Positions 28,279-36,790 of a DNA stretch of 64,000 nucleotides are shown one piece after another. The stretch comes from a virus, in the IMG/VR virus record IMGVR_UViG_3300030090_005562, positions 62,001-126,000 of that record, one strand, 5' to 3'. The position numbers were made by a program, and so were the translations under genes. The notes below the pieces were generated by a model. That model did no database searches. It saw nothing but the letters and a program-made list of their open reading frames with translations, and had not been told where the DNA came from. Position 1 is the first letter of the stretch; every line of letters begins with the position of its first letter.

Positions 28279-30324
28279 TTATTTTCTTCTTACCCCAATC
28301 CCGTATATCCCAGACATTTTTTTAATTAAATGCTCTGGTCCTGTATAAAGTTGCCCCTTTTTTGCGCCTCTGTCTTGATTCGCATACCCTCCGACAAACT
28401 TGTGTTCTTGGCCAGAAAGCTGGTTATGTAAAGTATGCGCAACCTCATTTGCCATGAGCAGTGACGAGTATCTATCTTTTCGGAGCCTTCCCTTTTTCCC
28501 TCCGGCCTCTACAGTCTGAGGGGTGTCCCATTTATCTCTACCGGTTGAGGTTTGAGTGTGTTCTATAGTCGCCAATTCGTCTTTCAAAGATTCTATTTCC
28601 ATAACGCAATCTTCTAGAGTATCATAATGCCTGTTAGATAATTTGTCTTGGATTATTGCTTCTGAAAGCAGAACGGTATCAAATTTAGGGAATAGTAAAC
28701 AGTTCGTTTCAAAGTCTTTTCTTAAATTGTGGTTTGCTTTAAATGTAAACTCAGATTTAGCAAATTGAATCATGTGCAATATGTGCAAACCAGCTTCGCC
28801 ATCTGTAGGTTTATTTGAAGATTCCCAGTAAAAACCGTCTTTTTCATCATGCTTTACATATGGCCAAAGAGGCTGTTCTCCGTCTTTCAGAAGATTCTTG
28901 TCGTGCAAAGCTTCCATGATTGCTATTCCGCCGCCCTGAGCATCAATGGCTATGTTATTTGTTGGAAATACTTTGGTTAAATCTAGTATTTTTCGAGCGC
29001 AGTAATTATAAAAACTTTCAAGCGTAGAGTCTTTTTTAGTTTTTATTCTTTCTCTCATCACCTGTCGGCTGCAAGTCCAGACGTAAACTATTCTTCTGTG
29101 TGATTCATTTTGTTCTAGGATAACTATAGAAAAATTATCTGTTTCTGATGCGGGGTCAACACCATATATGTATTTTTTATTTGGATTGCCCGTAAGCATG
29201 GCGTCAAATTGAACCTCATCTCCTGACGGTAAAGCTACCACTTCGTTTGTTACACATCTTTCTATTAGGCTTCTCTTAAAGAAACCCTCCGAGTCTTTTG
29301 CAAAACATGCCTCATATTCCATTTCATACCTTGATGAATGTAGCATAGCTTTGGCTTGTGCTAATTGAGATTTATCCATAAACCCATCAGGCAATAATCC
29401 TTCGGGTATTCTCATAACTGAGTATTGTTTCCAGTCAAAGCCATCTGGTATTTGACCTTTAAATACCTTTTCTTCTAAATATTTCTCGTCTCCCCTGCTT
29501 TTGACTATTTCCCTTTGTCTTGTGAAATATTCATAAAAATGATTAAAAGCATAATATGCAGTTCCAGCTATAATAGTTTGGTTTCCAAAGCCCATTTCAT
29601 CTTCAATTTCTTCGGCCTGAGAATACATACCTAATTCTTTAAGCTTTTGTATTTGAGCGTATTCCTTTACTCTGTCTGCTGGATTTGCTGACACCGCACC
29701 AAAACCCTTAATAACAACTTCAAAAATTTCCTGCGGAATAGATGCAAATTCGTCAGCTATAATATAGTTTGCGCGAAGACCACGAATCTTAGAGCCATCA
29801 CCAAGAGGTATTGCAATTATTTCGCTTTTTCCAACGTAAAATGTACATCGGTCTATATCTCTCTTTGGGCCCTGGCCTTTGCCCGCACCAACCATATTTG
29901 CAAATACAGGAGAATTTTTATAAAATGTCTCCATGTATTCAAACAAAAGTTTTGACTGCCTGAAAGCCGCACCAATTACGATAATTTTACAGCCTTGCAT
30001 AAAAAACGCTCTAAGTAAAGAGTACAGCGCAAGAATCCAAGTTTTACCTGCTCCGCGAGTGGCTATTAACATTGGGAATTTTCTATTCCATAGCTCTTCA
30101 AGTATACACAATTGAAATGGTAAAAGGTCAACATTAAGTAGATATTTGCATGTGAACCAAAAGTTTTCTGGCTTAGACATGAAGTCTAAGTATTCCATGA
30201 TAGGGTTATCATAGTCATGCTCTGGATTAATGAGTTTATTTTTAACATTGACGTTTTGAACATCGCCAAGGTTTAAATGCGCATGTCTTAAAAGATTTTC
30301 TATGTGTTCTTTACTTGTGTCCAT
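28279..30324 (-). CDS. terL: terminase large subunit (681 aa)
   Basis: ATP-driven DNA packaging motor and nuclease. Motifs: Walker A IATRGAGKTW near residue 90, Walker B YIIADEF near 190, and nuclease acids in YGVDPASETDN, AIDAQGGG and DTLEDCVMEIE. The start at 30324 (MDTSKEHIENLL) is preferred; an in-frame start at 30390 adds 22 hydrophobic-basic residues and would overlap the nuclease gene by 80 bp. It follows the ERCC4-type nuclease and precedes the portal gene. Confidence 0.95.
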   Translation of the reverse strand: MDTSKEHIENLLRHAHLNLGDVQNVNVKNKLINPEHDYDNPIMEYLDFMSKPENFWFTCKYLLNVDLLPFQLCILEELWNRKFPMLIATRGAGKTWILALYSLLRAFFMQGCKIIVIGAAFRQSKLLFEYMETFYKNSPVFANMVGAGKGQGPKRDIDRCTFYVGKSEIIAIPLGDGSKIRGLRANYIIADEFASIPQEIFEVVIKGFGAVSANPADRVKEYAQIQKLKELGMYSQAEEIEDEMGFGNQTIIAGTAYYAFNHFYEYFTRQREIVKSRGDEKYLEEKVFKGQIPDGFDWKQYSVMRIPEGLLPDGFMDKSQLAQAKAMLHSSRYEMEYEACFAKDSEGFFKRSLIERCVTNEVVALPSGDEVQFDAMLTGNPNKKYIYGVDPASETDNFSIVILEQNESHRRIVYVWTCSRQVMRERIKTKKDSTLESFYNYCARKILDLTKVFPTNNIAIDAQGGGIAIMEALHDKNLLKDGEQPLWPYVKHDEKDGFYWESSNKPTDGEAGLHILHMIQFAKSEFTFKANHNLRKDFETNCLLFPKFDTVLLSEAIIQDKLSNRHYDTLEDCVMEIESLKDELATIEHTQTSTGRDKWDTPQTVEAGGKKGRLRKDRYSSLLMANEVAHTLHNQLSGQEHKFVGGYANQDRGAKKGQLYTGPEHLIKKMSGIYGIGVRRK

Positions 30325-30799
30325 ATTTTTGTTGAGACTCCATAAACCTCTTAAATATACTAGAACAAACTTCTTTAGCGTACTTGCCACAAAAGATAAA
30401 TGGAACGTCGTATTTCTTTTGAAATTCTAGTATTCTCTTTAGGAAGAATGGTCCTCTCACTTTCATGTATTTTCTCTTATAGGCGGGTATTTTACTTCCT
30501 TTAGGAAATTCAACCACATCTTTCATTTCAAACTCTAACAATACATATCTCCATGGAAACTCTATCATTCTCTCAAGCTCTCTCTCAAACCTTGGTTGTG
30601 TTATGTTTGTTGCTAGCTCTGATACATTTCCTTTTCTCTCTATACATATATGATTTTCGTATCCGTATAAAGTATAATCCCCAGTCTTTATGGTTTGCTC
30701 CTCTGTTCCGGCGCAATATCCAGACTGTGCAAATTCCCAGCCGTCTTTTTCTCTGGTATCCCTATAAACTAAATAAGGGTCGTATTTTTCTTTGGACAT
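30311..30799 (-). CDS. ERCC4-type nuclease (162 aa)
   Basis: Probable structure-specific DNA endonuclease. The pattern VYRDTREKDGW, TGDYTLYGYE, ICIERKG and RFERELERM matches the ERCC4 (XPF/Mus81) nuclease core, including the conserved ERK triad and the GDY motif. It overlaps the end of the GMD gene by 31 bp and the start of terL by 14 bp. Closeness to the terminase suggests a role in resolving branched DNA before or during packaging, which is inference. Confidence 0.82.
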   Translation of the reverse strand: MSKEKYDPYLVYRDTREKDGWEFAQSGYCAGTEEQTIKTGDYTLYGYENHICIERKGNVSELATNITQPRFERELERMIEFPWRYVLLEFEMKDVVEFPKGSKIPAYKRKYMKVRGPFFLKRILEFQKKYDVPFIFCGKYAKEVCSSIFKRFMESQQKYGHK

Positions 30800-31836
30800 G
30801 ATTCGTTTATGTCATGCTCTACCATTCTTTTAACCATTTCATTGAAGGGAGTTTCTACAGTCCATCCAATCTCATTTTTTGCCTTATTGGCGTCTCCATG
30901 TAAAAACTCTACCTCCGCAGGTCTATAAAATTTGGGGTCAACAACTACTAAGTTTTCCCATTCTTTTATGCCTATAAAGTCAAAAGCTATTCTAACAAAA
31001 TCCCTAACGGTTCTGCTAGTTCCGGTAGCTATAACATAATCCTCTGCTTGTTCTTGTTGTAACATCATCCACATCGCCTTAACGTAATCAGGCGCATAGC
31101 CCCAATCTCTGGCCGCATCCAAATTTCCTAATCGCAGTTTTGGAAAGCTTTCCTCTGGGTTCATTACAGAAAGTATGTTGTCTGGGTCAGAGACTGCATC
31201 GAATGGCTTGTTCTCGCTAGCCATCCAGTTTCTAAATTCAGCTACCCATTTCGTAATCTTTCTGCTCACAAACTTCTCTCCTCTTCTCTCGCTCTCATGA
31301 TTGAATAAAATACCACTGCAAGCATACATTCCATAAGCCTCTCTGTAGATTCTTACTTTGTGGTGTGAAGCAAGTTTTGCTATGGCGTATGGAGACTGAG
31401 GCTCAAATGGCGTGCTTTCTCTTTGATAGCCATCTGGGTCAACAGAGCTTCCAAACATTTCAGATGTGCTTGCCTGATAAAATTTAGCCTTAAAAGAGTG
31501 TCTTCTGACTGACTCAAGTATATTTAGTGGGCCTTCAGCGTCAACCCTCCATGTATGTAGAGGCTCATTGAACGATGTCGCAACATGAGACTGAGCCGCA
31601 AGATTGTAAACTTCGTCAGGCTGAAAGTCATTGATAATCGAAGAAACACTGATAAAATCAGTCACATCGCCTTCGACTAGGCTAAAACCATCATTTTGTT
31701 CTAGGTGTCGTAATCTTCCTGTGTTGTCTATGCTTGCTCTGCGAATAACGCCTAAAACTTTGTATCCTTTTTCTAAAAGAAGTTCGGATAGGTAAGAGCC
31801 GTCTTGTCCTGTAACCCCAAATATAATAGCTTTCAT
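30769..31836 (-). CDS. gmd: GDP-mannose 4,6-dehydratase (355 aa)
   Basis: Converts GDP-D-mannose to GDP-4-keto-6-deoxymannose, precursor of fucose, rhamnose or perosamine sugars. Visible: NAD(P)-binding GVTGQDGSYL at the N-terminus, NLAAQSHVATSF, catalytic STSEMFG and the YAIAK motif (YxxxK), then NHESERRGEKFVSRK, all family hallmarks. Full length. AAGGA precedes the ATG. It is oddly placed inside the packaging operon, between the HTH gene and the nuclease. The other glycan genes (36.8-39.3 kb) are on the other strand. Confidence 0.95.
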   Translation of the reverse strand: MKAIIFGVTGQDGSYLSELLLEKGYKVLGVIRRASIDNTGRLRHLEQNDGFSLVEGDVTDFISVSSIINDFQPDEVYNLAAQSHVATSFNEPLHTWRVDAEGPLNILESVRRHSFKAKFYQASTSEMFGSSVDPDGYQRESTPFEPQSPYAIAKLASHHKVRIYREAYGMYACSGILFNHESERRGEKFVSRKITKWVAEFRNWMASENKPFDAVSDPDNILSVMNPEESFPKLRLGNLDAARDWGYAPDYVKAMWMMLQQEQAEDYVIATGTSRTVRDFVRIAFDFIGIKEWENLVVVDPKFYRPAEVEFLHGDANKAKNEIGWTVETPFNEMVKRMVEHDINESCPKKNTTLI

Positions 31837-31838
31837 TG

Positions 31839-32642
31839 TTAATCCTTTTGCTCGTCTTCAAGTTCCGCTTCTGGCGTAAGCCATACTTTGTCAACCTCTC
31901 CATCAGCAAAAACCATATTTTGCTTCATTTGTCCTTCTTTAGTTTTAGATGCCTCATAAACCAAACCGGTCATTCTACCCTCTGTCTCGCGCATCTTTTG
32001 TTCATCCAGTAACTTGATGAGGGCAAATATATTTTTACCCGATTCTTCCACCGTCTTGAGCCTTTCATTTCTCGTGGCCTTCAGGTCTTTAAATTTACCA
32101 TCCTTTGTTTTCTTAATTTCGTTTATCTCTTTTGTGTACGCTTCTGAGGTGCCGCGAAGTTGAACAATGGTGCGAAGTGCATTCGTCATAAAATCAGAGT
32201 CCCTGTCGTCCATGTCTTTTTCTCTCTCCTCGGCCAACAAACGCTCGTTCTCTTTTATTTCCTCTAATATGTTCTTCTTCTGTTCCAAAGCCCGGTGCAG
32301 CAATATGTCTTCAATTATAACATCCTTCATCATTATCTCGTCAGTCGCAGTTACGCCTTGATGAAAGAATTGGGAATAGAGAGAGGCCCAGCTATTTTCA
32401 AATGTTTCTACCTCCTCATGAAGTAGGCTCTTTTTGATAGTCGTCCAGAAATGCTTAGAATGAAGTTGGGAAACATAGCCCTGTAGCTCTGTGTTTGCGT
32501 TTTCTTGAGGGGCAACAGCCCTTCTTTGGGATATTGCCTCAACGCTTCTATCTAGCTTCTGCGCAATCTGCTCGTCAGTCATGTTGGACAGATTGGAGTC
32601 TATGAAAGATATCTCGTCTTTTCTAAGCCTGCCCGTCTTCAT
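31839..32642 (-). CDS. HTH protein, candidate small terminase (267 aa)
   Basis: The N-terminus carries a helix-turn-helix (ISFIDSNLSNMTDEQIAQKL, then VEAISQRR). The middle is a long coiled coil (EEIKENERLLAEEREKDMD) and the C-terminus is acidic. HTH plus an oligomerising helical core, two genes upstream of terL, fits a small terminase subunit that recognises the packaging site. The start at 32642 has GGAG 5 nt upstream. An ATG at 32657 has none. A transcription regulator is the alternative. Confidence 0.6.
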   Translation of the reverse strand: MKTGRLRKDEISFIDSNLSNMTDEQIAQKLDRSVEAISQRRAVAPQENANTELQGYVSQLHSKHFWTTIKKSLLHEEVETFENSWASLYSQFFHQGVTATDEIMMKDVIIEDILLHRALEQKKNILEEIKENERLLAEEREKDMDDRDSDFMTNALRTIVQLRGTSEAYTKEINEIKKTKDGKFKDLKATRNERLKTVEESGKNIFALIKLLDEQKMRETEGRMTGLVYEASKTKEGQMKQNMVFADGEVDKVWLTPEAELEDEQKD

Positions 32643-33255
32643 CTTCGCTCCATTCATAATGTTCAGACAGAATATTTTTTATTTCCTGCATAAGATTGTC
32701 TCTTTTGTTTTTTGGAAGCTTAACGCCATCAATAAACATTCTGTAATCGGACCTAATCGAAGCTGGAATATGCTCATTTAAAATCTTGATAATGTCTGAT
32801 GATAAAAGCTTTTCGTTGAAATTAGAGACGAATGATGCATCTCTTGTGTGTATTTCGTCAACGTCAAACGGCTCCATCAGACTTCTCTTTGCCATATTTC
32901 TCTGAACCCAGTTTGAGTATTTCTTACAGTCTAGTCTGTTGGCTGAGTCTTCTTTGCATAATTTACAGTCACATAGAGGCGGCTCAATCCTCGTAAGGCT
33001 TTTCCTTCTCATGTTCAGAAACCTCCACCTGACATGAGTTTTTAGAAAAGTCAAAAGCGCGTCCTTTACATCGTCCTGATTTGATTTATTGAAATTGAAT
33101 GACGGTAAGGCCTCGATGCAGAATATAGTGCCCTCCTGCTTCATGTCGTCTATATCAAAATAGCCAAATTTGAAGCTGGGGGCTAAATATGCCACGGCCT
33201 TATCAATAACTTGTAAAACGTCTTCTTCAGTCAGTCCCTTGGGTATTTTCATCAA
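32623..33255 (-). CDS. sigma-factor-like protein (210 aa)
   Basis: Residues ~30-90 (YFDIDDMKQEGTIFCIEAL, then FLKTHVRWRFLNMRRKS) follow the sigma70 region 2 pattern for core binding and -10 recognition. A Cys cluster (CDCKLCKEDSANRLDC) sits in the linker, and the C-terminal helices (SSDIIKILNEHIP, KLPKNKRDNLMQEIKNIL) could be region 4. It is probably a phage late sigma, acting in the host cytoplasm with host RNA polymerase. It overlaps the next gene by 20 bp. The recurrent TGGTGTATA motif before virion genes is the candidate target. Confidence 0.62.
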   Translation of the reverse strand: MMKIPKGLTEEDVLQVIDKAVAYLAPSFKFGYFDIDDMKQEGTIFCIEALPSFNFNKSNQDDVKDALLTFLKTHVRWRFLNMRRKSLTRIEPPLCDCKLCKEDSANRLDCKKYSNWVQRNMAKRSLMEPFDVDEIHTRDASFVSNFNEKLLSSDIIKILNEHIPASIRSDYRMFIDGVKLPKNKRDNLMQEIKNILSEHYEWSEDEDGQA

Positions 33256-33376
33256 TTATTTCTTTGGCAATCGATTTTTCTGGGTCAGGCGTATTAAGCT
33301 CATCCTCAGTTTTTTTCTTGCTTTCTTCGGCCTCTGTTGTGTATAATATCGAAGGGGTAAGTTTTTTATCGGACAT
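33227..33376 (-). CDS. small acidic protein, first gene of the leftward operon (49 aa)
   Basis: The ATG at 33376 has GGAG 7 nt upstream and lies ~25 nt after the expected start of the leftward promoter. The product (MSDKKLTPSILYTTEAEE, then KSIAKEIIDENTQGTD) is charged and helical. It ends inside the sigma-like gene with a 29-bp overlap, so translation is probably coupled. No known family. Confidence 0.6.
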   Translation of the reverse strand: MSDKKLTPSILYTTEAEESKKKTEDELNTPDPEKSIAKEIIDENTQGTD

Positions 33377-33407
33377 ATTTTGTCTCCAAGGAAAAAGTGG
33401 ACATTAT

Positions 33408-33436
33408 ATTATACCCTAAAAATGCGAAAAAGTCAA
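33408..33436 (-). promoter_or_regulatory. leftward sigma70-like promoter
   Basis: On the minus strand TTGACT, a 17-bp spacer and a perfect TATAAT. It faces the leftward block and would begin with the 49-residue and sigma-like genes. This suggests that host polymerase starts the block and makes the phage sigma, which then acts on the late motifs. Confidence 0.75.
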
Positions 33437-33452
33437 TAAAGTGAGGAAAATT

Positions 33453-33680
33453 ATGAATCAGGTATGGACGGAAGCCGAGCGGCAATTTATCAAAGATTCC
33501 GCTGGAACCTTGACAGATGAGGCTGGAGCTGTAGAATTAAGTAAGGTTTGTGGTAGAATCATCACTGTTAATGCTTGGAGAAAGCAGAGACAGAAGATGG
33601 GTATTAAAAAGAACCCTGGTAGAGGGGTTTGTTCCGTAAAGAAAGAAGACCAAATATGCGAAAACTCACATTCGGATTGA
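33453..33680 (+). CDS. small HTH/Myb-like DNA-binding protein (75 aa)
   Basis: First gene of the rightward block. The pattern VWTEAERQFIKDSAGTLTDE, VELSKVCGR and VNAWRKQRQKMGI resembles phage helix-turn-helix proteins with a Trp-rich start, related in style to the HTH of the 267-residue candidate terminase. The ATG at 33453 has GAGG upstream. It lies at the divergence point of the two blocks, so it could regulate either, which is inference. Confidence 0.65.
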   Translation: MNQVWTEAERQFIKDSAGTLTDEAGAVELSKVCGRIITVNAWRKQRQKMGIKKNPGRGVCSVKKEDQICENSHSD

Positions 33681-34183
33681 TTATATTCTGTGTAGTATGC
33701 ACTGCTAGTGGACAAAGCTGGCAGGACGAGGAACATGTATGGAATGAGGAGAAAGGTAAGTGGGAAGTGATAAATAAGGCTGGTGCGACAGTGACAAACG
33801 TTGAGCCTAGTTCTCATACAGCCATAAAAAACAGGCCTTTTGAGGGAGAACCTTGGGAAAAATACCTATCTAAGAACGTCAAATATGGTAGAAGGGCTCC
33901 TAGCGAATGGGAGCTTAACGAGGCTAAAAGGAAGTATTCAGCAAATGAAGCTCTTAAGGAAAGGGGACGGAAAAAAGCAGAAGAGCGAAAGCAAATTATA
34001 GCATATAGAAGGGCTACGGGTTGGTATGACGAAAGAAGAAACGCGGGCCTTTATCAGGGAACTGGAGCATACAGAATGTTTGTCGGATATAATCAATATC
34101 GCGCGCCTAACAGGTATCACCAATCAAGCTGTGTAGCACATAGAACCTCATTTTATGACACATCGGTACGTTCTTGGAAATAG
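33656..34183 (+). CDS. secreted protein (175 aa)
   Basis: The start MRKLTFGLIIFCVVCTASGQ is a signal peptide with a likely cleavage after SGQ. The mature part is basic and Tyr/Arg-rich (APSEWELNEAKRKYSANEA, then GAYRMFVGYNQYRAPNRYHQ). The frame begins within the last codons of the HTH gene. No family recognised. Export by the host Sec system is inferred. Confidence 0.65.
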   Translation: MRKLTFGLIIFCVVCTASGQSWQDEEHVWNEEKGKWEVINKAGATVTNVEPSSHTAIKNRPFEGEPWEKYLSKNVKYGRRAPSEWELNEAKRKYSANEALKERGRKKAEERKQIIAYRRATGWYDERRNAGLYQGTGAYRMFVGYNQYRAPNRYHQSSCVAHRTSFYDTSVRSWK

Positions 34184-34202
34184 TAGTGTTAAAATTGTTT
34201 TT

Positions 34203-34210
34203 GGTGTATA
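34203..34210 (+). promoter_or_regulatory. late-promoter-like motif GGTGTATA, rightward
   Basis: TTGGTGTATAAATAGTATT ends right before the ATG at 34220. It matches the minus-strand motif and also contains TATAAATA, the T4 late consensus. It would put a virion-type gene on the rightward strand under late control, with a very short or no leader. Confidence 0.6.
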
Positions 34211-34219
34211 AATAGTATT

Positions 34220-35494
34220 ATGCCACTACCAAAAAGAGAAAAGGGCGAAGAAGCCCAAAAATTCATGGGTCGATGCATGACATCTGAAGTCATGGGTAAA
34301 GAATATCCCGACCAAAAACAAAGAGTTGCCATATGTATGCAACAATCTAGAGCTGCAGCCAATAAGTCTAATCTGTCTGAAATGGTGCAAGAAGAACTTG
34401 TGTATGCAGGATATTTGCATGAAGAAGACTGTGATTGCGGAGAAGTAGAAGAGCTTACAGAAGCTAACTTTATCGTACCAGACGAAGAAGATTATGAAGA
34501 CTTTGGAGAGGAGACAGAAGAAGTTGACGCTGCAAGTCTATGGGACAACATTCGTAAAAAGAAAGAGCGCGAGGGAAAGAATTATAAACCCGCGCGACCT
34601 GGAGACAAAGACCGTCCTCAAAAGGATGCTTGGGATAGAGCTAAGGGCGATTCTATGAAAGAGTATGTGTTTAAGTCCAAAGAAGCGGCTGAAAAGAAAG
34701 CCGAAGAAATCGGTCTAAAGGGCGCTCATGAACATAAGATAGGTGACGGTTCTACCGTGTGGATGCCTGGAAGTCAGATGAAAGACTTTCAAGAATGGTA
34801 TGATAAAAATAAAGAATCTTCTCAGGCATTGCAGTATGGAAAGCCAAAAAAGAACGACCCAAGAAAAACACCAGCCAAGCCGTCTGAGAGAAAAAAGGGC
34901 TCAAAGAAGAATAAGCCAAAGAGCGCATCAAAGCCTAATAAATCTATCAAGTTTAGTAAAAAAACCACCGATAGATTAAGTAAGATGGTAACAGAACATA
35001 ATAAAAAGGGAAAGGGCTCTCGAGCTGGTTTAGGCGCACTAAAGGCCGTCTACAGAAGGGGCGCAGGAGCATTTTCAACTAGCCATGCTCCTAAGATGAG
35101 TAGAGATGGATGGGCTATGGCTAGAGTCAGGGCCTTTCTTTATCTTTTAAGAAATGGCCGTCCCTCTAACCCCAACTACAAGCAAGACAATGATTTGTTG
35201 CCAAGCGGGCATCCAAGAAGTTCAAAGGCTGAATTTGAAGGGGCTGATGCGGCTAAGTATCAGGGAAGAACTGTAACATTGAATAAGCCCTTTCTAACTC
35301 CTGGTGGGCCTAAAAAGCGTTCTGTCTATGTAAAGAACGAAAAAGGGAATGTGGTCAAAGTCAACTTTGGCGACCCTAACATGCGTATTAAGAAGAGCAA
35401 TCCTGAGAGAAGAAGAAATTTCCGCTCAAGGCATAATTGCGACAATCCTGGTCCAAAATGGAAGGCGCGATACTGGTCGTGTAAGGCTTGGTAA
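34220..35494 (+). CDS. multi-domain virion-associated protein with YWSCK C-terminal domain (424 aa)
   Basis: Modular basic protein. Residues 1-45 (PLPKREKGEEAQKFMGRCM, then QRVAICMQ) form a short motif seen next to phage head proteases. Residues ~145-195 hold a FKSKEAAEKKAEEIGLKGA segment. Residues ~280-330 (WAMARVRAFLYLLRNGRPSN) and the end (VVKVNFGDPNM, HNCDNPGPKWKARYWSCKAW) form a domain common in large marine phages. Function unknown. The late-type motif upstream suggests packaging into virions. Confidence 0.72.
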   Translation: MPLPKREKGEEAQKFMGRCMTSEVMGKEYPDQKQRVAICMQQSRAAANKSNLSEMVQEELVYAGYLHEEDCDCGEVEELTEANFIVPDEEDYEDFGEETEEVDAASLWDNIRKKKEREGKNYKPARPGDKDRPQKDAWDRAKGDSMKEYVFKSKEAAEKKAEEIGLKGAHEHKIGDGSTVWMPGSQMKDFQEWYDKNKESSQALQYGKPKKNDPRKTPAKPSERKKGSKKNKPKSASKPNKSIKFSKKTTDRLSKMVTEHNKKGKGSRAGLGALKAVYRRGAGAFSTSHAPKMSRDGWAMARVRAFLYLLRNGRPSNPNYKQDNDLLPSGHPRSSKAEFEGADAAKYQGRTVTLNKPFLTPGGPKKRSVYVKNEKGNVVKVNFGDPNMRIKKSNPERRRNFRSRHNCDNPGPKWKARYWSCKAW

Positions 35495-35721
35495 TGAAAA
35501 AGGCTTTCCTTGCAATTCTAATACTTCTTATTTTCAGTAATGTGGCGTTTGGCAGAAGCACTAGGTTTACTAAAGAGCGAAAAGCTCAGGTGCAACAAAG
35601 AAGAGATAGAATAATGCAGAACGGCAACATAGATAATGTTTATCCCAGGCAATTTAATGTAGAGTGGTTTATTGCGAATAATAAAGCATACATGGGCATA
35701 TTTTTTAATCGGAGTAGATAA
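35494..35721 (+). CDS. small secreted basic protein (75 aa)
   Basis: MKKAFLAILILLIFSNVAFG is a clear signal peptide. The mature part is Arg/Gln-rich (FTKERKAQVQQRRDRIMQN). The ATG overlaps the preceding stop codon (TAATG), so translation is coupled. Function unknown. Confidence 0.65.
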   Translation: MKKAFLAILILLIFSNVAFGRSTRFTKERKAQVQQRRDRIMQNGNIDNVYPRQFNVEWFIANNKAYMGIFFNRSR

Positions 35722-36173
35722 TGGGCACAACAATCGTCCCTGCAACGTTAACGGTTACAGTTACCGAAGAAATTACATTAAACAATAATAACTACAACTC
35801 TACGATAGCAAAAGAAGTTGTAAGTATAGGCAATTTCTCTAGAAGAATATTTACGATAACAGCAAGCAGCACGCATACATTGGCCGAGTTTGCAAGTAGC
35901 GTGACTAATGATAAGTTTGACCTAGAGGATACTAAATACATTAGAATTACTAATTTAGACGACGCTTCCGATTTAACCTTAACGCTTGGCGGAGCATCGG
36001 TTGCGGCGGGAATAAAAATACCGGCGGGTGGAAGTCATGTTTTGTTCGGAACAGATGTAAATGGGGCAGCCGCTGGCTCTGCGTTAACATCAACGGCTAG
36101 CTTAGTTAATTTGTTTCTACATAATGCAACCGGAACTGCGGTAGACGCAGAGATGGTTATAGCTACACTTTAG
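35721..36173 (+). CDS. beta-rich virion protein (150 aa)
   Basis: Ala/Thr/Asn-rich with strands and short turns (VVSIGNFSRRIFTITASS, DDASDLTLTLGGASVAAG). It resembles small structural or head-fibre proteins of marine phages that end with a T-x-x-x-D-A-E-M-V-I-A-T-L-like strand. Its start codon overlaps the previous stop. No catalytic motifs. Confidence 0.6.
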   Translation: MGTTIVPATLTVTVTEEITLNNNNYNSTIAKEVVSIGNFSRRIFTITASSTHTLAEFASSVTNDKFDLEDTKYIRITNLDDASDLTLTLGGASVAAGIKIPAGGSHVLFGTDVNGAAAGSALTSTASLVNLFLHNATGTAVDAEMVIATL

Positions 36174-36204
36174 GATTATTTGAGAGGGACATTGGAAAAT
36201 AATA

Positions 36205-36540
36205 ATGTCTCCTGAAGAAATTTCGGCAAAGTATCATAACTTAAAATATGCCGTACTGAGTATTTGCGACTGTATAGAGTCTTGTTCGGTAAAAAAGGTT
36301 GTAGAAGAAAAATATCTTCCTATGTTAGACGATTATAGCAATAGGTTGACTGAAATTAAAAAAGAGCTTGGCAAGCATATGTCGCAAGAAGATAAGCAAA
36401 AGGGCCGATGGGCTAAAAAGGTAAAATGCCTGTCTGTCGAAGCTATTCTAGACGAAACTTTATCAGACGAATTAAAGGAAAGGATTACGCTAGAGCTTGA
36501 GGAACTAGCAAAGCGAATTGAAGGACATGAAGGCTCTTAA
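36205..36540 (+). CDS. helical hypothetical protein (111 aa)
   Basis: Almost entirely helical and charged, with Cys in SICDCIESCSVKK and coiled-coil-like stretches (NRLTEIKKELGKHMSQED). GAGAGGG lies 15-20 nt upstream. It overlaps the membrane-protein gene by 14 bp. No family recognised. Confidence 0.6.
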   Translation: MSPEEISAKYHNLKYAVLSICDCIESCSVKKVVEEKYLPMLDDYSNRLTEIKKELGKHMSQEDKQKGRWAKKVKCLSVEAILDETLSDELKERITLELEELAKRIEGHEGS

Positions 36541-36790
36541 AGTTTGTTGGGCGATATTAGTCGCTGTACATATGTCAATCATAATAGGGAATGCGCTAGC
36601 ATTTCTCTTCTTGCCGTTTCTGGCTCCTTGGTATATAGCTCTTCCTTGTTGTACTATGATTGGTAGGGTGTTGTGTACTACAGTGAAATGCCCTTTGACT
36701 GTTTTGGAAAATAAAATTAGGAAAAAATTAGGCTGGCCTACGATACATAGGTTCGTTGGGCACTATATAATTAGATGGATAAAAAAATAA
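36527..36790 (+). CDS. membrane protein, DUF2784-like (87 aa)
   Basis: Two or three hydrophobic segments (VCWAILVAVHMSIIIGNAL, AFLFLPFLAPWYIALPCC) followed by CPLTVLENKIRKKLG and a His-Tyr-rich end. The CPLTVLEN motif recalls DUF2784 membrane proteins. That assignment is from memory. The ATG at 36527 is chosen over an in-frame TTG. It precedes the glycan genes, so a role in envelope or glycan handling is possible. Confidence 0.6.
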   Translation: MKALKVCWAILVAVHMSIIIGNALAFLFLPFLAPWYIALPCCTMIGRVLCTTVKCPLTVLENKIRKKLGWPTIHRFVGHYIIRWIKK

